Assembly (NCBI RefSeq): GCF_003284965.1
Contig: NZ_QMEW01000011.1
Location: 1-64,000, forward strand
Direction of reading: 5' to 3'
Origin: Mycolicibacterium sp. GF69
GTDB taxonomy: Bacteria > Actinomycetota > Actinomycetes > Mycobacteriales > Mycobacteriaceae
DNA length: 64,000 nt
The stretch's first letter is position 1, and every line of letters begins with the position of its first letter. Position numbers and translations under genes: made by a program. Below, piece by piece: positions 33,245 through 41,835 of the stretch. The notes beneath the pieces were generated by a model. The model made no database searches and was not told the DNA's origin. It saw only the letters and a program-made list of their open reading frames with translations.

Positions 33245-35818
33245 TCAGCGCCCGACGAACTGCGGCGGCGCCGACGTCGGCTCAGGAGATTGCACATCGA
33301 GCAGCATGCTCCATGAGTAGGTGGCGTCAGCCAGCGCACGCAAGGCGACCGGGTTCCGCATCGCCAGCGCCGCCTCAGTGGCGTACGCCTGCGCCAGCAG
33401 CGGCCGGCACGCCCCACCCTCGGTGTCCAACTGCCCGACCGGGATGTCGCGGACATCGACGCGGGCAGCGCGCTCCTGGACGCACAGCTCGTGGTGCTCC
33501 TCTTCCAGCTGCTCCCACGGCAAGGACGCCACCCAACGAGGCTGATCGATCCGTCCAAGGTTCGAGCGGCACATCGACAACAGCTTGTGCCGGGTCGCGG
33601 ACGAGCCAGCCTTCTCGTCGGCGCTAAACGCCAACCACAGCACCTGCTCTCGCTGCTTGACTGGATCAACGATGTGCTTGACCGCGCGCCGTCGAGTGTC
33701 GGACACCTGCAGCTCGAACCGGGTCACCACGGGCCCGCTAAGCAGCTCCGGATGGGCGCGATCGGTCCCGTCCACGTACGCCCATGGCAGGCCGGCGGTG
33801 ACGGCCGGTGCGCTGGACATGGTGGAGGCCAGAGCTGTCAGCTGTCCGCCGGCTGTGGCGGCGTACTCGACGATGACACGGGCCGGGTCGAGGGCGCCTT
33901 CCCAGCGGGCGGAGTCTTCGTGCGACCACGGCATGACCACATCTGCGGGAAGGAATGCCTCGGCAGGGACCCAGCCGCGGCCGCGATCTGATGTCACGAC
34001 AACCTGCCGGCGGCCGCTCGTCACGATCATCCCGGCTGCCCAATGAACCGCGGAGGCCCCACCGGCTGCTTCCACCACTGAGCGCACGGTGGCTAAATCC
34101 TGATCATCCGATGCCTCAAGCGGATTCAGCGGAGGGGTGAAGATGGCCGGGGCAATGATCGGGTCAGATGCGCTGAGTGGGGCAATGATCGGGCCACCGA
34201 CCCCACCGCCACCGACCGGCCCGCCCGAGGGCGGCACTGACGGATCCGGATTCTGCTGCGACGTGTTCGACACCGGCGTCGACGACGGCGGCGCAGTGTG
34301 CGCACCTGGTGCAGGACCAGGCGGAGGCCCATGACCCGGAGCAGGCGCAGGGGCTGGGGAAGGAGCCGGCGCGGGCCCTGGCGTTGCAGTCGCGGGCACA
34401 CCAGCAGGCGGAGGCGCAGCCATTGCCGGCGGAGGTGGCGGCACAGCGCCGCCGGGCGCTGCCGGCGACAACGGCGCTACCGGAGAGGGCGGCGGCGCCG
34501 GCGGTGGTGCAGGGACCGCGCCCGCGGCCGCCGACGCCAAAGGCGCGGCTGCAGACAGAGGAGCCGCGGACATCGGAGCCGCAGCAGCAGGAGCAGCTGC
34601 CGCGGGCGCCGCCGCCGACATCGGACCCGCCACGGCCGACGCAGCCGCTGGTGCCGCCCCAGTCGCCGAAGAAGTACCAGCCGACTGTACTGCCGGCGCA
34701 GCCGAAGCGGCCGGTGACGCCTCACCTGGCGTCGCGGCGGAGGTCTGCGAAATAGGTTGTGCATTAGCAGGAGAAGTCGTGCCGGAGCCTGCTCCGGAAG
34801 AGGCACCTTCTGCCCCAGAAATGCCCGCCGTGGAAGTATTTCCGGTCGGCGACGGAGTGCTGGAGCCGGCGCCAGAAGGTGTCGCGGAGCCTCCGGTAGA
34901 GGCCGCGGGGGAGGTCGTTGGAGATCCGGCGGATCCAGGAACCGAACTACTCGGCGCCCCACCACCAGAGGGCATTCCAGGTCCTGACGTGGACGCACCA
35001 CCACCACCGGCTGTCTGGTTGAAGCCCGCGGGCGAAATGGCGGGTTGTCCCGGGCCAGTCGTCACGCCAGCGGGATCGGATACGCCGGAGCCCCCACCTT
35101 CACCGACCTGACCGGGACCTGAAGTGACGCCGGATGGGTTGCCCAAAGCCTGGGTGCCCGAACTACTCTGGCCTGGACCGTTGGTCACCTCGGATGCGGG
35201 CGTCCCGCCGGTACCAGCGACGGACGCAGGTGCCTGCCCCGGGCCTGCCGTCACCTCTGAGCCTGCGCCAGGCATTCCGCCGGGCATGGGCATCGCGGTG
35301 GGGACCTGGCCTGCCCATGAAGGGACAGCAGCGAGAGCGCCCTGGGCGGCACCTGAAATGTCGGAGATCAGCTGCTTGCCTTGGCGCTTAACCTCTTCGA
35401 TCGCGTCGTTGATCTCTTGCTCCTTGCCCGCCAGTATCGCTGCGGGGCGAGCCGCCTCGAGTGTGGTGATGGCGGACTCCACCCAGCCGACCACTCCGGC
35501 CATTTGGGCAAGCATTGCGCCGAGAGTGGTGGCCCAGGCTTCCAGGCACGCAGCTGCCTGGGCCACCTGAGCCCCAACCTTCCCCACATTGATGAAGTAC
35601 TGGCTCCAGCTGCTGGAGATGACTTCCGCGAGGGTGCCCTGCCCGTGATTGAGCAGTCGGCCGGCGGCGACCTGTCCGTCCTGCGAGGTAGCAATGAGCT
35701 GCGTAGACAGCTTCGCCATCTCCACCGAACGCCGCATCAAATCCGCAGGCTGAAGCGAATCCTCCCAGAAATTCTGAAGGATCTCGGACGCGTGCGGAGT
35801 AGTCGGCTTCGGAGTCAC
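33245..35818 (-). CDS. PPE-like/DUF5631-DUF5632-type large protein
   Basis: 857 residues. Residues 1-165 are helical (FWEDSLQPADLMRRSVEMAKL; NHGQGTLAEVISSSWSQYFI), like the helical N-termini of ESX-associated proteins. Residues about 175-555 are a long disordered Pro/Ala/Gly/Ser region with repeated GPGQ and PAAA units. The C-terminal 290 residues are folded (VVVTSDRGRGWVPAEAFLPADVV; RHKLLSMCRSNLGRIDQPRWVASLPWEQLEEEH), in line with the DUF5631/DUF5632 pair known from M. tuberculosis proteins such as Rv2082. Start GTG 35818. Role unknown; ESX link inferred. Confidence 0.7.
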   Translation of the reverse strand: MTPKPTTPHASEILQNFWEDSLQPADLMRRSVEMAKLSTQLIATSQDGQVAAGRLLNHGQGTLAEVISSSWSQYFINVGKVGAQVAQAAACLEAWATTLGAMLAQMAGVVGWVESAITTLEAARPAAILAGKEQEINDAIEEVKRQGKQLISDISGAAQGALAAVPSWAGQVPTAMPMPGGMPGAGSEVTAGPGQAPASVAGTGGTPASEVTNGPGQSSSGTQALGNPSGVTSGPGQVGEGGGSGVSDPAGVTTGPGQPAISPAGFNQTAGGGGASTSGPGMPSGGGAPSSSVPGSAGSPTTSPAASTGGSATPSGAGSSTPSPTGNTSTAGISGAEGASSGAGSGTTSPANAQPISQTSAATPGEASPAASAAPAVQSAGTSSATGAAPAAASAVAGPMSAAAPAAAAPAAAAPMSAAPLSAAAPLASAAAGAVPAPPPAPPPSPVAPLSPAAPGGAVPPPPPAMAAPPPAGVPATATPGPAPAPSPAPAPAPGHGPPPGPAPGAHTAPPSSTPVSNTSQQNPDPSVPPSGGPVGGGGVGGPIIAPLSASDPIIAPAIFTPPLNPLEASDDQDLATVRSVVEAAGGASAVHWAAGMIVTSGRRQVVVTSDRGRGWVPAEAFLPADVVMPWSHEDSARWEGALDPARVIVEYAATAGGQLTALASTMSSAPAVTAGLPWAYVDGTDRAHPELLSGPVVTRFELQVSDTRRRAVKHIVDPVKQREQVLWLAFSADEKAGSSATRHKLLSMCRSNLGRIDQPRWVASLPWEQLEEEHHELCVQERAARVDVRDIPVGQLDTEGGACRPLLAQAYATEAALAMRNPVALRALADATYSWSMLLDVQSPEPTSAPPQFVGR

Positions 35819-35834
35819 TGATCCGGCTGACCGC

Positions 35835-36467
35835 TTAGCTCACACCACACAGCTGATCGAGCCGTGCGGACGCGGCCGTAGCAGCCACACCATCGGCCTG
35901 CGTGTACGTGCGATTGCGCAGCAACTCGATCTCACTACGCCGTTCCGCGACATACTGCCGCGCGACGGATGCCGTACTGGCTGGCTCGGCTGAAATCTGC
36001 GGCTCAAACAGGTCAAGGGCCTTAGCGATCGCAGCGGTCCGATTCCCGATGTAGGTGTCGATATTCGGCGTCGACCAATCCCATCCCGGAGGCAACTGGG
36101 GGATAGCCGTCAGAGCGGCCTTAGTGGAGGGCCACGCCTCACACGTCGAGCTGGCCTCGGTGGCGTTGTTCTGTGCTGGCGCATTCTGGGCAGCGGTCGG
36201 AGCGGGGCCAGCGGGTGCTGCGATGTCGGGGCCGCGGCTCAGCAGGACAGCTGCGATCACCGCGGTGGCGATGATGATGGCTGCAACGATGATGGCGACG
36301 GGAAGCCACCGCCGTGCCGGCTTGGCAGGCGGGTAGTACGGCGGCCACTGAGGCGGAGGCCCGGGCGGCGCGCTGATCGGGCGGTTTCCCTCCATAGGGG
36401 AATCGTAGCGCCCTGGGATCGCTCCGTCACTGGTGATCGGGGCGTCAAGCTGCGCATTTCGTGCCAT
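35835..36467 (-). CDS. single-pass membrane protein, Pro-rich N-terminus
   Basis: 210 residues. Residues 25-50 are Pro-rich (ISAPPGPPPQWPPYYPPAKP), one membrane helix follows (LPVAIIVAAIIIATAVIAAV, about 55-75), and an extracytoplasmic helical domain ends the protein (ARQYVAERRSEIELLRNRT). First gene of the operon with the 857-residue protein, 16 bases apart. ATG 36467 follows GGAAGGGGG. Confidence 0.75.
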   Translation of the reverse strand: MARNAQLDAPITSDGAIPGRYDSPMEGNRPISAPPGPPPQWPPYYPPAKPARRWLPVAIIVAAIIIATAVIAAVLLSRGPDIAAPAGPAPTAAQNAPAQNNATEASSTCEAWPSTKAALTAIPQLPPGWDWSTPNIDTYIGNRTAAIAKALDLFEPQISAEPASTASVARQYVAERRSEIELLRNRTYTQADGVAATAASARLDQLCGVS

Positions 36468-36534
36468 GGCGCGCCCCCTTCCTGGCTATTTGCCCGGTCA
36501 ATGGCTGGCCGAGCATCTGTCTTAGCGGTGTGAT

Positions 36535-36560
36535 AGCACCATGCTAGCACAATGCAACAG
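36535..36560 (-). promoter_or_regulatory. promoter of the DUF5631-type operon, related to the vapBC operator
   Basis: On the minus strand CTGTTGCATTGTGCTAGCAT is followed by GGTGCTA. It matches 22 of 26 bases of the vapBC operator (from 37725), including the TAGCAT -10 box. Two promoters about 1.2 kb apart may therefore answer to one regulator. Confidence 0.55.
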
Positions 36561-36654
36561 CGGTGGTGCTTGAGTTATTCCGCTAGCGAACCGGCCGGTA
36601 GCTATAGCCGGTATGAGCCTATGAGGGCGAGGTGCGATCGCTGGGCTCCGCGGC

Positions 36655-36667
36655 GGGACGTGCTATC
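36655..36667 (-). repeat. dispersed element copy 11
   Basis: Minus-strand GATAGCACGTCCC, preceded by CACCTGCGCC, in the divergent region 36468-36801. No gene is seen in that region. Confidence 0.6.
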
Positions 36668-36801
36668 GGCGCAGGTGAGCGAGCCCACCGACGCCGCGGC
36701 AGCGCGCAAGGAGGGCGGGAAATAGATGGTCCGCGGCAACCGATTTGGGCTTCAGTCGCTGTTAGCTTGCAAGGTGTAGCCGTCCAAGTCAGGGGAGATG
36801 A

Positions 36802-37719
36802 ATGCGCGTGAGGAATCGGAATCTGGTGGCCGCCACAGCTGCTGTGGTGTGCCTAGGCTTTGTCGGGGCGCCGGTCGCGGTGGCGGACGATGCAGTGGTG
36901 CACACCCTGGGTCAGTCCGCTGAGCTGGTCAACGGTGATGTTGTGCAGGCCTGGACGGTCAAGGACCTCAAGCCCAGCTCCGACGTCATCCCCTACCAGG
37001 TGGCGGGAACGTTGTGGGAAGCGACGGCGACCGATTCGGCGGTCCGCGGGACGGTGCAGCCGATCGTGTCGAACCTGAACGCGCGGGCGCGTAGCGGTCA
37101 GACCTATCGGGTGCTGTTCGGGGTGGCGACGCCGCAGGGTGTGAATCCGGCTGCGATCGCTCAGGGGCAGCAGACCACGGGCAAGGTCTACTTCGACGTC
37201 ACCGGTGATGTGCCGGACAGTGTGGTCTACAACGCGGGTGGTCCGGATCTCGCGGTGTGGGTGCAGCCGCCGCCGGCTCCGCCGCGGCCTGCCTCGTCCG
37301 GGCCGGGCTCGTCGGCGTCGGGTGCGTCGAGCGCGGAGTCTGAGGCGACGGCGGCGCCGGCTGAGGAGGGTGCTCCGGCGCCGGCTGATGTGCCGGGCGT
37401 TGCGCCGGCCGTGGCAGGCAGCGAAGAGGTTCCGGGCAGTGTGGGGACCCCGGTCGCTCCTGGTGGTGTCGGAACCCCGGTGGAGCCGGGGAGTGCGGGT
37501 ACGCCGCTGCCGTCAGGTAGTGCTGGGACGCCGATCCCGCCGACTGCGGGTGCTGCGACCCCAGGTGGGATGGCTGCTCCGAGTCCTGCGGCTGCAGCTC
37601 CCGCGGCGGCGCCGGCTGAGGTGCCGTCGGCGCCTGCGGGTAGCTCGGGCACTCCGGTGCCGCATGGTCAGGGTGGTCAGGCTGTGGCGCCGACGACGCC
37701 GGTGGTTCCCCCCGCCTAG
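36802..37719 (+). CDS. MPT63-like (DUF1942) exported protein with Pro/Ala/Gly tail
   Basis: 305 residues. Residues 1-28 are a signal peptide (LVAATAAVVCLGFVGAPVAVA, cleavage near ADDA). Residues 29-150 match the MPT63/DUF1942 beta-sandwich (HTLGQSAELVNGDVVQAWTV; TYRVLFGVATPQGVNPAAI; GKVYFDVTGDVPDSVVYN), a mycobacterial secreted antigen family. The remaining half is a repetitive tail with units such as GTPVAPGGVGTPVEPGSAGT, absent from MPT63 itself. ATG 36802 follows GGGGAGATGA. Secretion into the envelope is expected; function unknown. Confidence 0.85.
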   Translation: MRVRNRNLVAATAAVVCLGFVGAPVAVADDAVVHTLGQSAELVNGDVVQAWTVKDLKPSSDVIPYQVAGTLWEATATDSAVRGTVQPIVSNLNARARSGQTYRVLFGVATPQGVNPAAIAQGQQTTGKVYFDVTGDVPDSVVYNAGGPDLAVWVQPPPAPPRPASSGPGSSASGASSAESEATAAPAEEGAPAPADVPGVAPAVAGSEEVPGSVGTPVAPGGVGTPVEPGSAGTPLPSGSAGTPIPPTAGAATPGGMAAPSPAAAAPAAAPAEVPSAPAGSSGTPVPHGQGGQAVAPTTPVVPPA

Positions 37720-37726
37720 TAGAACT

Positions 37727-37752
37727 GTTGCACTCTGCTAGCATTGTGCAAC
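37727..37752. promoter_or_regulatory. vapBC operator/promoter
   Basis: GTTGCAC and GTGCAAC form an inverted repeat around a central TGCTAGCA palindrome. TAGCAT (37739-37744) is a -10 box eight bases before ATG 37753, so vapB is probably leaderless and VapB would cover its own promoter. Confidence 0.65.
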
Positions 37753-37974
37753 ATGGCGACTGTTTACCTGCGCGATGTCCCCCAAGACGTCGCAGACCGG
37801 CTCGCGCTACTCGCGGCCCGAGAGCGCATCTCGGTGAACGCCTACGCCGCGCGGGAACTGGCCGAATCGTCCCGACGGGCCGACAACGCCGACCTGCTCG
37901 CTGCACTCCCGGACCTCGGTGTCGCCACGGAAGAGATCGTCGCCGCGGTCGACGAAGGCCGCGCGGGGAAGTGA
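37753..37974 (+). CDS. vapB: VapB-type antitoxin
   Basis: 73 residues. The N-terminus is a ribbon-helix-helix (MATVYLRDVPQDVADRLALLAA, then RISVNAYAARELAES), as in FitA/VapB antitoxins; the acidic C-terminus would wrap the toxin. It overlaps vapC by four bases and has its own operator. Confidence 0.88.
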   Translation: MATVYLRDVPQDVADRLALLAARERISVNAYAARELAESSRRADNADLLAALPDLGVATEEIVAAVDEGRAGK

Positions 37975-38354
37975 TCGTCCTGGACGCCTCGGCGGCCGTG
38001 GCCGCGCTACTCAACGACGGCCAGGCCCGTGAACGCCTGGCCGCCGAGCGCGTCTGGGCGCCGGAAGTGATCGACGTCGAGGTAGTCAACGGCCTGCGCA
38101 ACTGCCTGGCTCGTGGCCGGATCGACGAGGCCGCGGCGCAGGCGGCGTTCACCGCGTGGCAGGGCCTGGGGATCCGGCGGGTCAGCGGCCGCGGACTGTT
38201 GCCGCGGGTGTGGGAGCTGCGCGAGGTCCTCGACACCGCCGGCGCCTCGTATGTGGCGCTGGCCGAAGCGCTCGACTGCGCGGTGGTGACCGCTGATGCG
38301 AAGCTCAGCGCGATCACCGCGGCGCGGTGCCCCGTACTACGTGTAGCGAACTAG
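37971..38354 (+). CDS. vapC: VapC-type PIN-domain ribonuclease toxin
   Basis: 127 residues from GTG 37971. The PIN-domain acidic residues are visible: IVLDASAAVAALL (D5), VIDVEVVNGL (E in the second site), YVALAEALDCAVVTADAKL (last two acids). VapC enzymes cut structured RNAs such as tRNAs; the pair stabilises the plasmid. Confidence 0.9.
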   Translation: MIVLDASAAVAALLNDGQARERLAAERVWAPEVIDVEVVNGLRNCLARGRIDEAAAQAAFTAWQGLGIRRVSGRGLLPRVWELREVLDTAGASYVALAEALDCAVVTADAKLSAITAARCPVLRVAN

Positions 38355-38370
38355 ATGAGGAGGTGGAGAA

Positions 38371-38595
38371 GTGTTGAACATACTGCAGCGCAACGTGATC
38401 CGCGGCTTCCTGGATGAAGGCATGGCCCCGGACGGGATCGCCGACTATCTGGGCCGCCTGAACGATCTGGATCCACTGGAGGTCGTGACCATCCGATCGG
38501 CGGCCTACGACATGCTCAACGAGCAGCCAGCTGACGCGCCGGACGTCGACGGCGGCCGGCCGGTGCTGACGCTCATCGCCGGCGGCGCCGCCTAA
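38371..38595 (+). CDS. small protein with LDEGMAP repeat motif
   Basis: 74 residues from GTG 38371 (AGGAGGTGGAG in front). FLDEGMAPDGIADYLGRLNDLDPLEVVTIRSAAYDMLN is closely related to the 53280-53465 protein, so the window holds two paralogues. It lies 16 bases after vapC and before the 38625 gene, likely one unit. Function unknown. Confidence 0.75.
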   Translation: MLNILQRNVIRGFLDEGMAPDGIADYLGRLNDLDPLEVVTIRSAAYDMLNEQPADAPDVDGGRPVLTLIAGGAA

Positions 38596-38624
38596 CTCGA
38601 ACTGAAGGTGGAAGGCGTGGATCG

Positions 38625-39635
38625 ATGAGCAAGGGCGTGGCCCTCGACAGCGACTACCGCAGCCTCATGCTTCGCGCCGATTTGGTACTTACGGCGTTGG
38701 TGCCCAAGCAGATGCCGGTCTTGCTCGATGCGTTGACAGCGCACGCTGTGCAGTCGCTGAAGGTGGTCGAGCCGCGGTACTTGCTCAATGAGGACTGGCG
38801 GGCGTTTGCCCGGGGCGACGTCGACGAGCCTTCAGAACGGTTGCGCAACACAGCGAATCGTTTGGGTACGACTCCTGATGAGATGGCCGAGCGCTGGCGT
38901 GAGCACAACGCTGAGGAAGGGACGGACTTCCATTCCACGAAGGCGATCTACTTCGGGCAGGTGCTTGCCAGCAGCAGCGTGCAGTCCCGGCATGCGATCT
39001 ACTGCACCGAGGAGATGACGGCCCTGGTGTGCAGCGCCGCGACCCGGCAGGTTGCTGAAAGTGCACTATCTCAGGCCGATTTGCCCAGTCCTGCTGGTGT
39101 GGCGTTCCTCTATGGCCGGTCCGGCCCTCTGCTGTTGAGATGGGCATCGACGTCTGAAGGCATGGTGTCGGCGAACCTGGCCGAAATTGAAGGACTCAAG
39201 CGGCTTTTGGCCGATGAGTTCGCCGATCCGGATATGCATGTGCCGCAACCGTTTGAGCAGGCTCGGCTCAGCGCTCCCTTGTCGGATGAACCCCCGGGCA
39301 AGGTTGAGGTGTTCAAACCGTTCGGTGCGGAGGGCCAGTACTCTGCAATCCGGCCCGACAATGCGATTCACACGTTGTTCGCGCTGAGTCACTTGTCGCG
39401 GCAGGCCAAATTGGCGAAAGCCGACATTCAGACGGTGAGATCACCGGCGCGAGATCGGCGTGGGCGCCGCCGGACCCGAACAGACTCAATCACGTACCTG
39501 AGCTATCACACGGCGGCCCATCAGGTGCAGCGTGACGACGACGAGCGCGGCCGCACGTACTCGCACCGTTGGATAGTTCGTGGGCATTGGCGCCGGCAAT
39601 GGTACCCGAGCCAGAACCGGCATATCCCGATCTGA
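38625..39635 (+). CDS. hypothetical protein cut short by TGA at a probable Trp codon
   Basis: 336 residues to the TGA at 39633. The C-terminal part (YSHRWIVRGHWRRQWYPSQN) is of a type seen in actinobacterial plasmid and phage proteins where the next residues read about RxxIWIxxYxxGPxDxP. Here the frame continues without a gap after TGA as ITEYIAGPQDMPIEYRDK for 33 more codons to TAG 39735, so TGA replaces an expected TGG. Function unknown; N-terminal half is helical. Start ATG 38625 after GAAGG. Confidence 0.7.
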   Translation: MSKGVALDSDYRSLMLRADLVLTALVPKQMPVLLDALTAHAVQSLKVVEPRYLLNEDWRAFARGDVDEPSERLRNTANRLGTTPDEMAERWREHNAEEGTDFHSTKAIYFGQVLASSSVQSRHAIYCTEEMTALVCSAATRQVAESALSQADLPSPAGVAFLYGRSGPLLLRWASTSEGMVSANLAEIEGLKRLLADEFADPDMHVPQPFEQARLSAPLSDEPPGKVEVFKPFGAEGQYSAIRPDNAIHTLFALSHLSRQAKLAKADIQTVRSPARDRRGRRRTRTDSITYLSYHTAAHQVQRDDDERGRTYSHRWIVRGHWRRQWYPSQNRHIPI

Positions 39636-39737
39636 ATCACCGAATACATTGCAGGACCGCAGGATATGCCAATCGAGTACCGAGACAAGGTGCTCATTGC
39701 CCGCCCGCCCGCAGCGGATGAAGACGAGTCCGGATAG
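39633..39737 (+). other. in-frame continuation after a premature TGA
   Basis: 33 codons in the same frame as the upstream gene, with coding-like composition (IAGPQDMPIEYRDKVLIARP), ending at TAG 39735-39737, 12 bases from the stop of the opposing crp-like gene. It is most simply explained by a recent nonsense mutation (TGG to TGA); readthrough is the alternative. Confidence 0.65.
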
Positions 39738-39748
39738 TTTCCGGGGAC

Positions 39749-40432
39749 CTACTGCTGGGCGCGGCGGGCTAGTTGCGCTGGTTCGACGATCAGGATGGTC
39801 TTGCCGGTGACGCGGATCCAGCCGCGGTCGGCGAACGTCGACAGGGCTTTGTTGACTGTTTCGCGAGAGGAGCCGACGAGCTGGGCGATCTCGGACTGGG
39901 TGAGGTCGTGGTCGATGCGTAATGCGTCGCCGGCGCGGACCCCGAACCTTTGAGCCAGGTGCAGGAGTTGGCCGGCTACGCGGCCGGGGACGTCGGTGAA
40001 GATGATGTCGCACAGGACGTCGTTGGTGCGGCGTAGACGACGGGCCAGCACACGCAGGAGCTGCTCGCCGATCTCGGGATGGGTGCGGATCCAGTGGCCG
40101 AGGGCGGCACGGTCGACGGCGACGGCCTCGACGCGGGTCAGAGAGGTCACGGTGGAGGTGCGTGGTCCGGGATCGAAGAGGGCCAGCTCGCCGAACATGT
40201 CCGCAGGCCCCATGATGGCGATGAGGCTTTCGCGGCCGTCGGCGGTGCAGCGGCCAATCTTCACCTTGCCGTCGATGATGATGTAGAGGCGGTCACCGGG
40301 ATCGCCTTCGGCGAAAATCGTGTGACCGTATGGGAATTGGATCGAATCGAGCTGGGTGGTGAGGGTGGCCACGGTGTCGTGGGCGAGGCCCTGGAATATG
40401 CCGGCTCGGGCCAGGACCTCGATGCCGTGCAT
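39749..40432 (-). CDS. Crp/Fnr-family transcription regulator
   Basis: 227 residues. Residues 1-120 form the cyclic-nucleotide-binding fold ([43 protein letters not shown], including the phosphate-binding segment). Residues 150-215 are the winged HTH ([30 protein letters not shown]). Close in form to mycobacterial Crp. It starts two bases after the P450 stop, so it is the last gene of the P450 operon. Confidence 0.9.
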   Translation of the reverse strand: MHGIEVLARAGIFQGLAHDTVATLTTQLDSIQFPYGHTIFAEGDPGDRLYIIIDGKVKIGRCTADGRESLIAIMGPADMFGELALFDPGPRTSTVTSLTRVEAVAVDRAALGHWIRTHPEIGEQLLRVLARRLRRTNDVLCDIIFTDVPGRVAGQLLHLAQRFGVRAGDALRIDHDLTQSEIAQLVGSSRETVNKALSTFADRGWIRVTGKTILIVEPAQLARRAQQ

Positions 40433-40434
40433 GC

Positions 40435-41835
40435 TTACCTCCGGTGTAGGCGCAGTCGCAGCGCGTCCGGCTTGAGGGTAAGGGTCTCGGAGACCTTGAG
40501 CTGGTAGCCGCGCTCGGGTTCGAGGGTGAACTGGTGCAGGACGGCGGCCAGGGTCAGCATGATCTCGTGGAGGGCGAATTGGCGGCCGATACAGGCGCGG
40601 GCCCCGGTACCGAAGGGCTTGTATATATGCGGGGGCAGGGCGCGGATGTTGTCGGGCAGGAAGCGGTCGGGGCGGAACTGATCAGCGTCGGCGCCCCAGG
40701 TTCCGGTGTCGCGATGGGCAGCCAGTAGAAGGACGAAAACCCAGTCGTTCTTGGCGAATTGGTACTTACCATCGCCGATGGTGGTGTCGGTTTTGGCTTG
40801 CCGGAAGTAGCCGGGCGCGACAGGCCACAGGCGCAGCGTTTCGTCGACGATGCGGCGCAGGTAGCGCAGGCGGGCTACGTCGTCGAAGGCGATGTCGGGG
40901 AAGGACCGATCGGGCCAGCGCTGGTCGATCTCGGCCTGGGCTTCGGCGGCGATGTCGGGATGGTTGGCCAGGTAGTGCAGGGCGAAGCCGATGGCGTTGG
41001 CGGAGGTTTCGCTGCCGGCGACGAGCAACGTCAGGATCTGGTTGGTGATGTTGGCGTCGTCAAGGGTCGCGCCGGTGGCGGGGTCGGCGGTGTTGAGCAT
41101 GTAGTCGAGCATGTCGGCGGGGCCAGTGTGGCGGCCGGCGTTGCGGCGGTCGTTGATGATGGTCGCGATCTGCGCGCGCAGCCACTTCTTGTCCCGCTGA
41201 TGTTGTTGGCGTTGGCCTTTGCCGAACAGCTTCTCGTAGAACGGGATGGCGTCGGTGCGGCGGTTGGCGTACTTGAGCTCGCGCAGCACGGTGGTGATGA
41301 AGGGATCGTCGCTGGTGTCGTCGAGCTTGTTGAAGGAGTGGCCGATGCCGGCGCGCGCGACGATTTCGGTGGTGAGCCTGTTGGATTCGGCGGGGACGTC
41401 GATCCAGGTGTCGGTGTCGGCGCGGCTGCTCCAGGCGTCGACCAGTTCGGCGACGGTGGAGGTCATGGTGGGGTGGTAGGACTCCATGGCAGCTTTGGTG
41501 AACGCCGGCATGAGGATGGCGTGTGCTGTGGTCCAGTTGGGTTCGTGGTTGTAGGCGGTGAAGAGGCCGTCGCCGGCGACGGGGCGCAGCTTGCGCAGCG
41601 AGTGCCCGACGTGCTTCTCCCAGCGGGTTTCGTCGTTGACGTCGTTGATGAGTCCGGTGTCGGACAGGACGATGACGGGGAAGTCGAAGATGCGTTGTTC
41701 GACGATGCCGTTGTGGGCGGTGATGTCGCGGGCCAGGCCCTGGCTGGGCTTGGCGAGGTCGATGGTGAGCAGGTCGCCGAGGATCGGCAGGCGCCATCGG
41801 GGGTGCGGCAGCGGTGTGGTCGCCGTGGGGGTCAT
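40435..41835 (-). CDS. cytochrome P450
   Basis: 466 residues. The heme-binding loop is [16 protein letters not shown] with Cys415; the I-helix is [16 protein letters not shown]; the K-helix ETLRLWP and a PxRF-like FRPDRFLP are present. The loop resembles the fatty-acid hydroxylase (BM3 heme-domain) group, but no reductase domain is fused. ATG 41835 overlaps the stop of the membrane-protein gene. Substrate unknown. Confidence 0.9.
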   Translation of the reverse strand: MTPTATTPLPHPRWRLPILGDLLTIDLAKPSQGLARDITAHNGIVEQRIFDFPVIVLSDTGLINDVNDETRWEKHVGHSLRKLRPVAGDGLFTAYNHEPNWTTAHAILMPAFTKAAMESYHPTMTSTVAELVDAWSSRADTDTWIDVPAESNRLTTEIVARAGIGHSFNKLDDTSDDPFITTVLRELKYANRRTDAIPFYEKLFGKGQRQQHQRDKKWLRAQIATIINDRRNAGRHTGPADMLDYMLNTADPATGATLDDANITNQILTLLVAGSETSANAIGFALHYLANHPDIAAEAQAEIDQRWPDRSFPDIAFDDVARLRYLRRIVDETLRLWPVAPGYFRQAKTDTTIGDGKYQFAKNDWVFVLLLAAHRDTGTWGADADQFRPDRFLPDNIRALPPHIYKPFGTGARACIGRQFALHEIMLTLAAVLHQFTLEPERGYQLKVSETLTLKPDALRLRLHRR

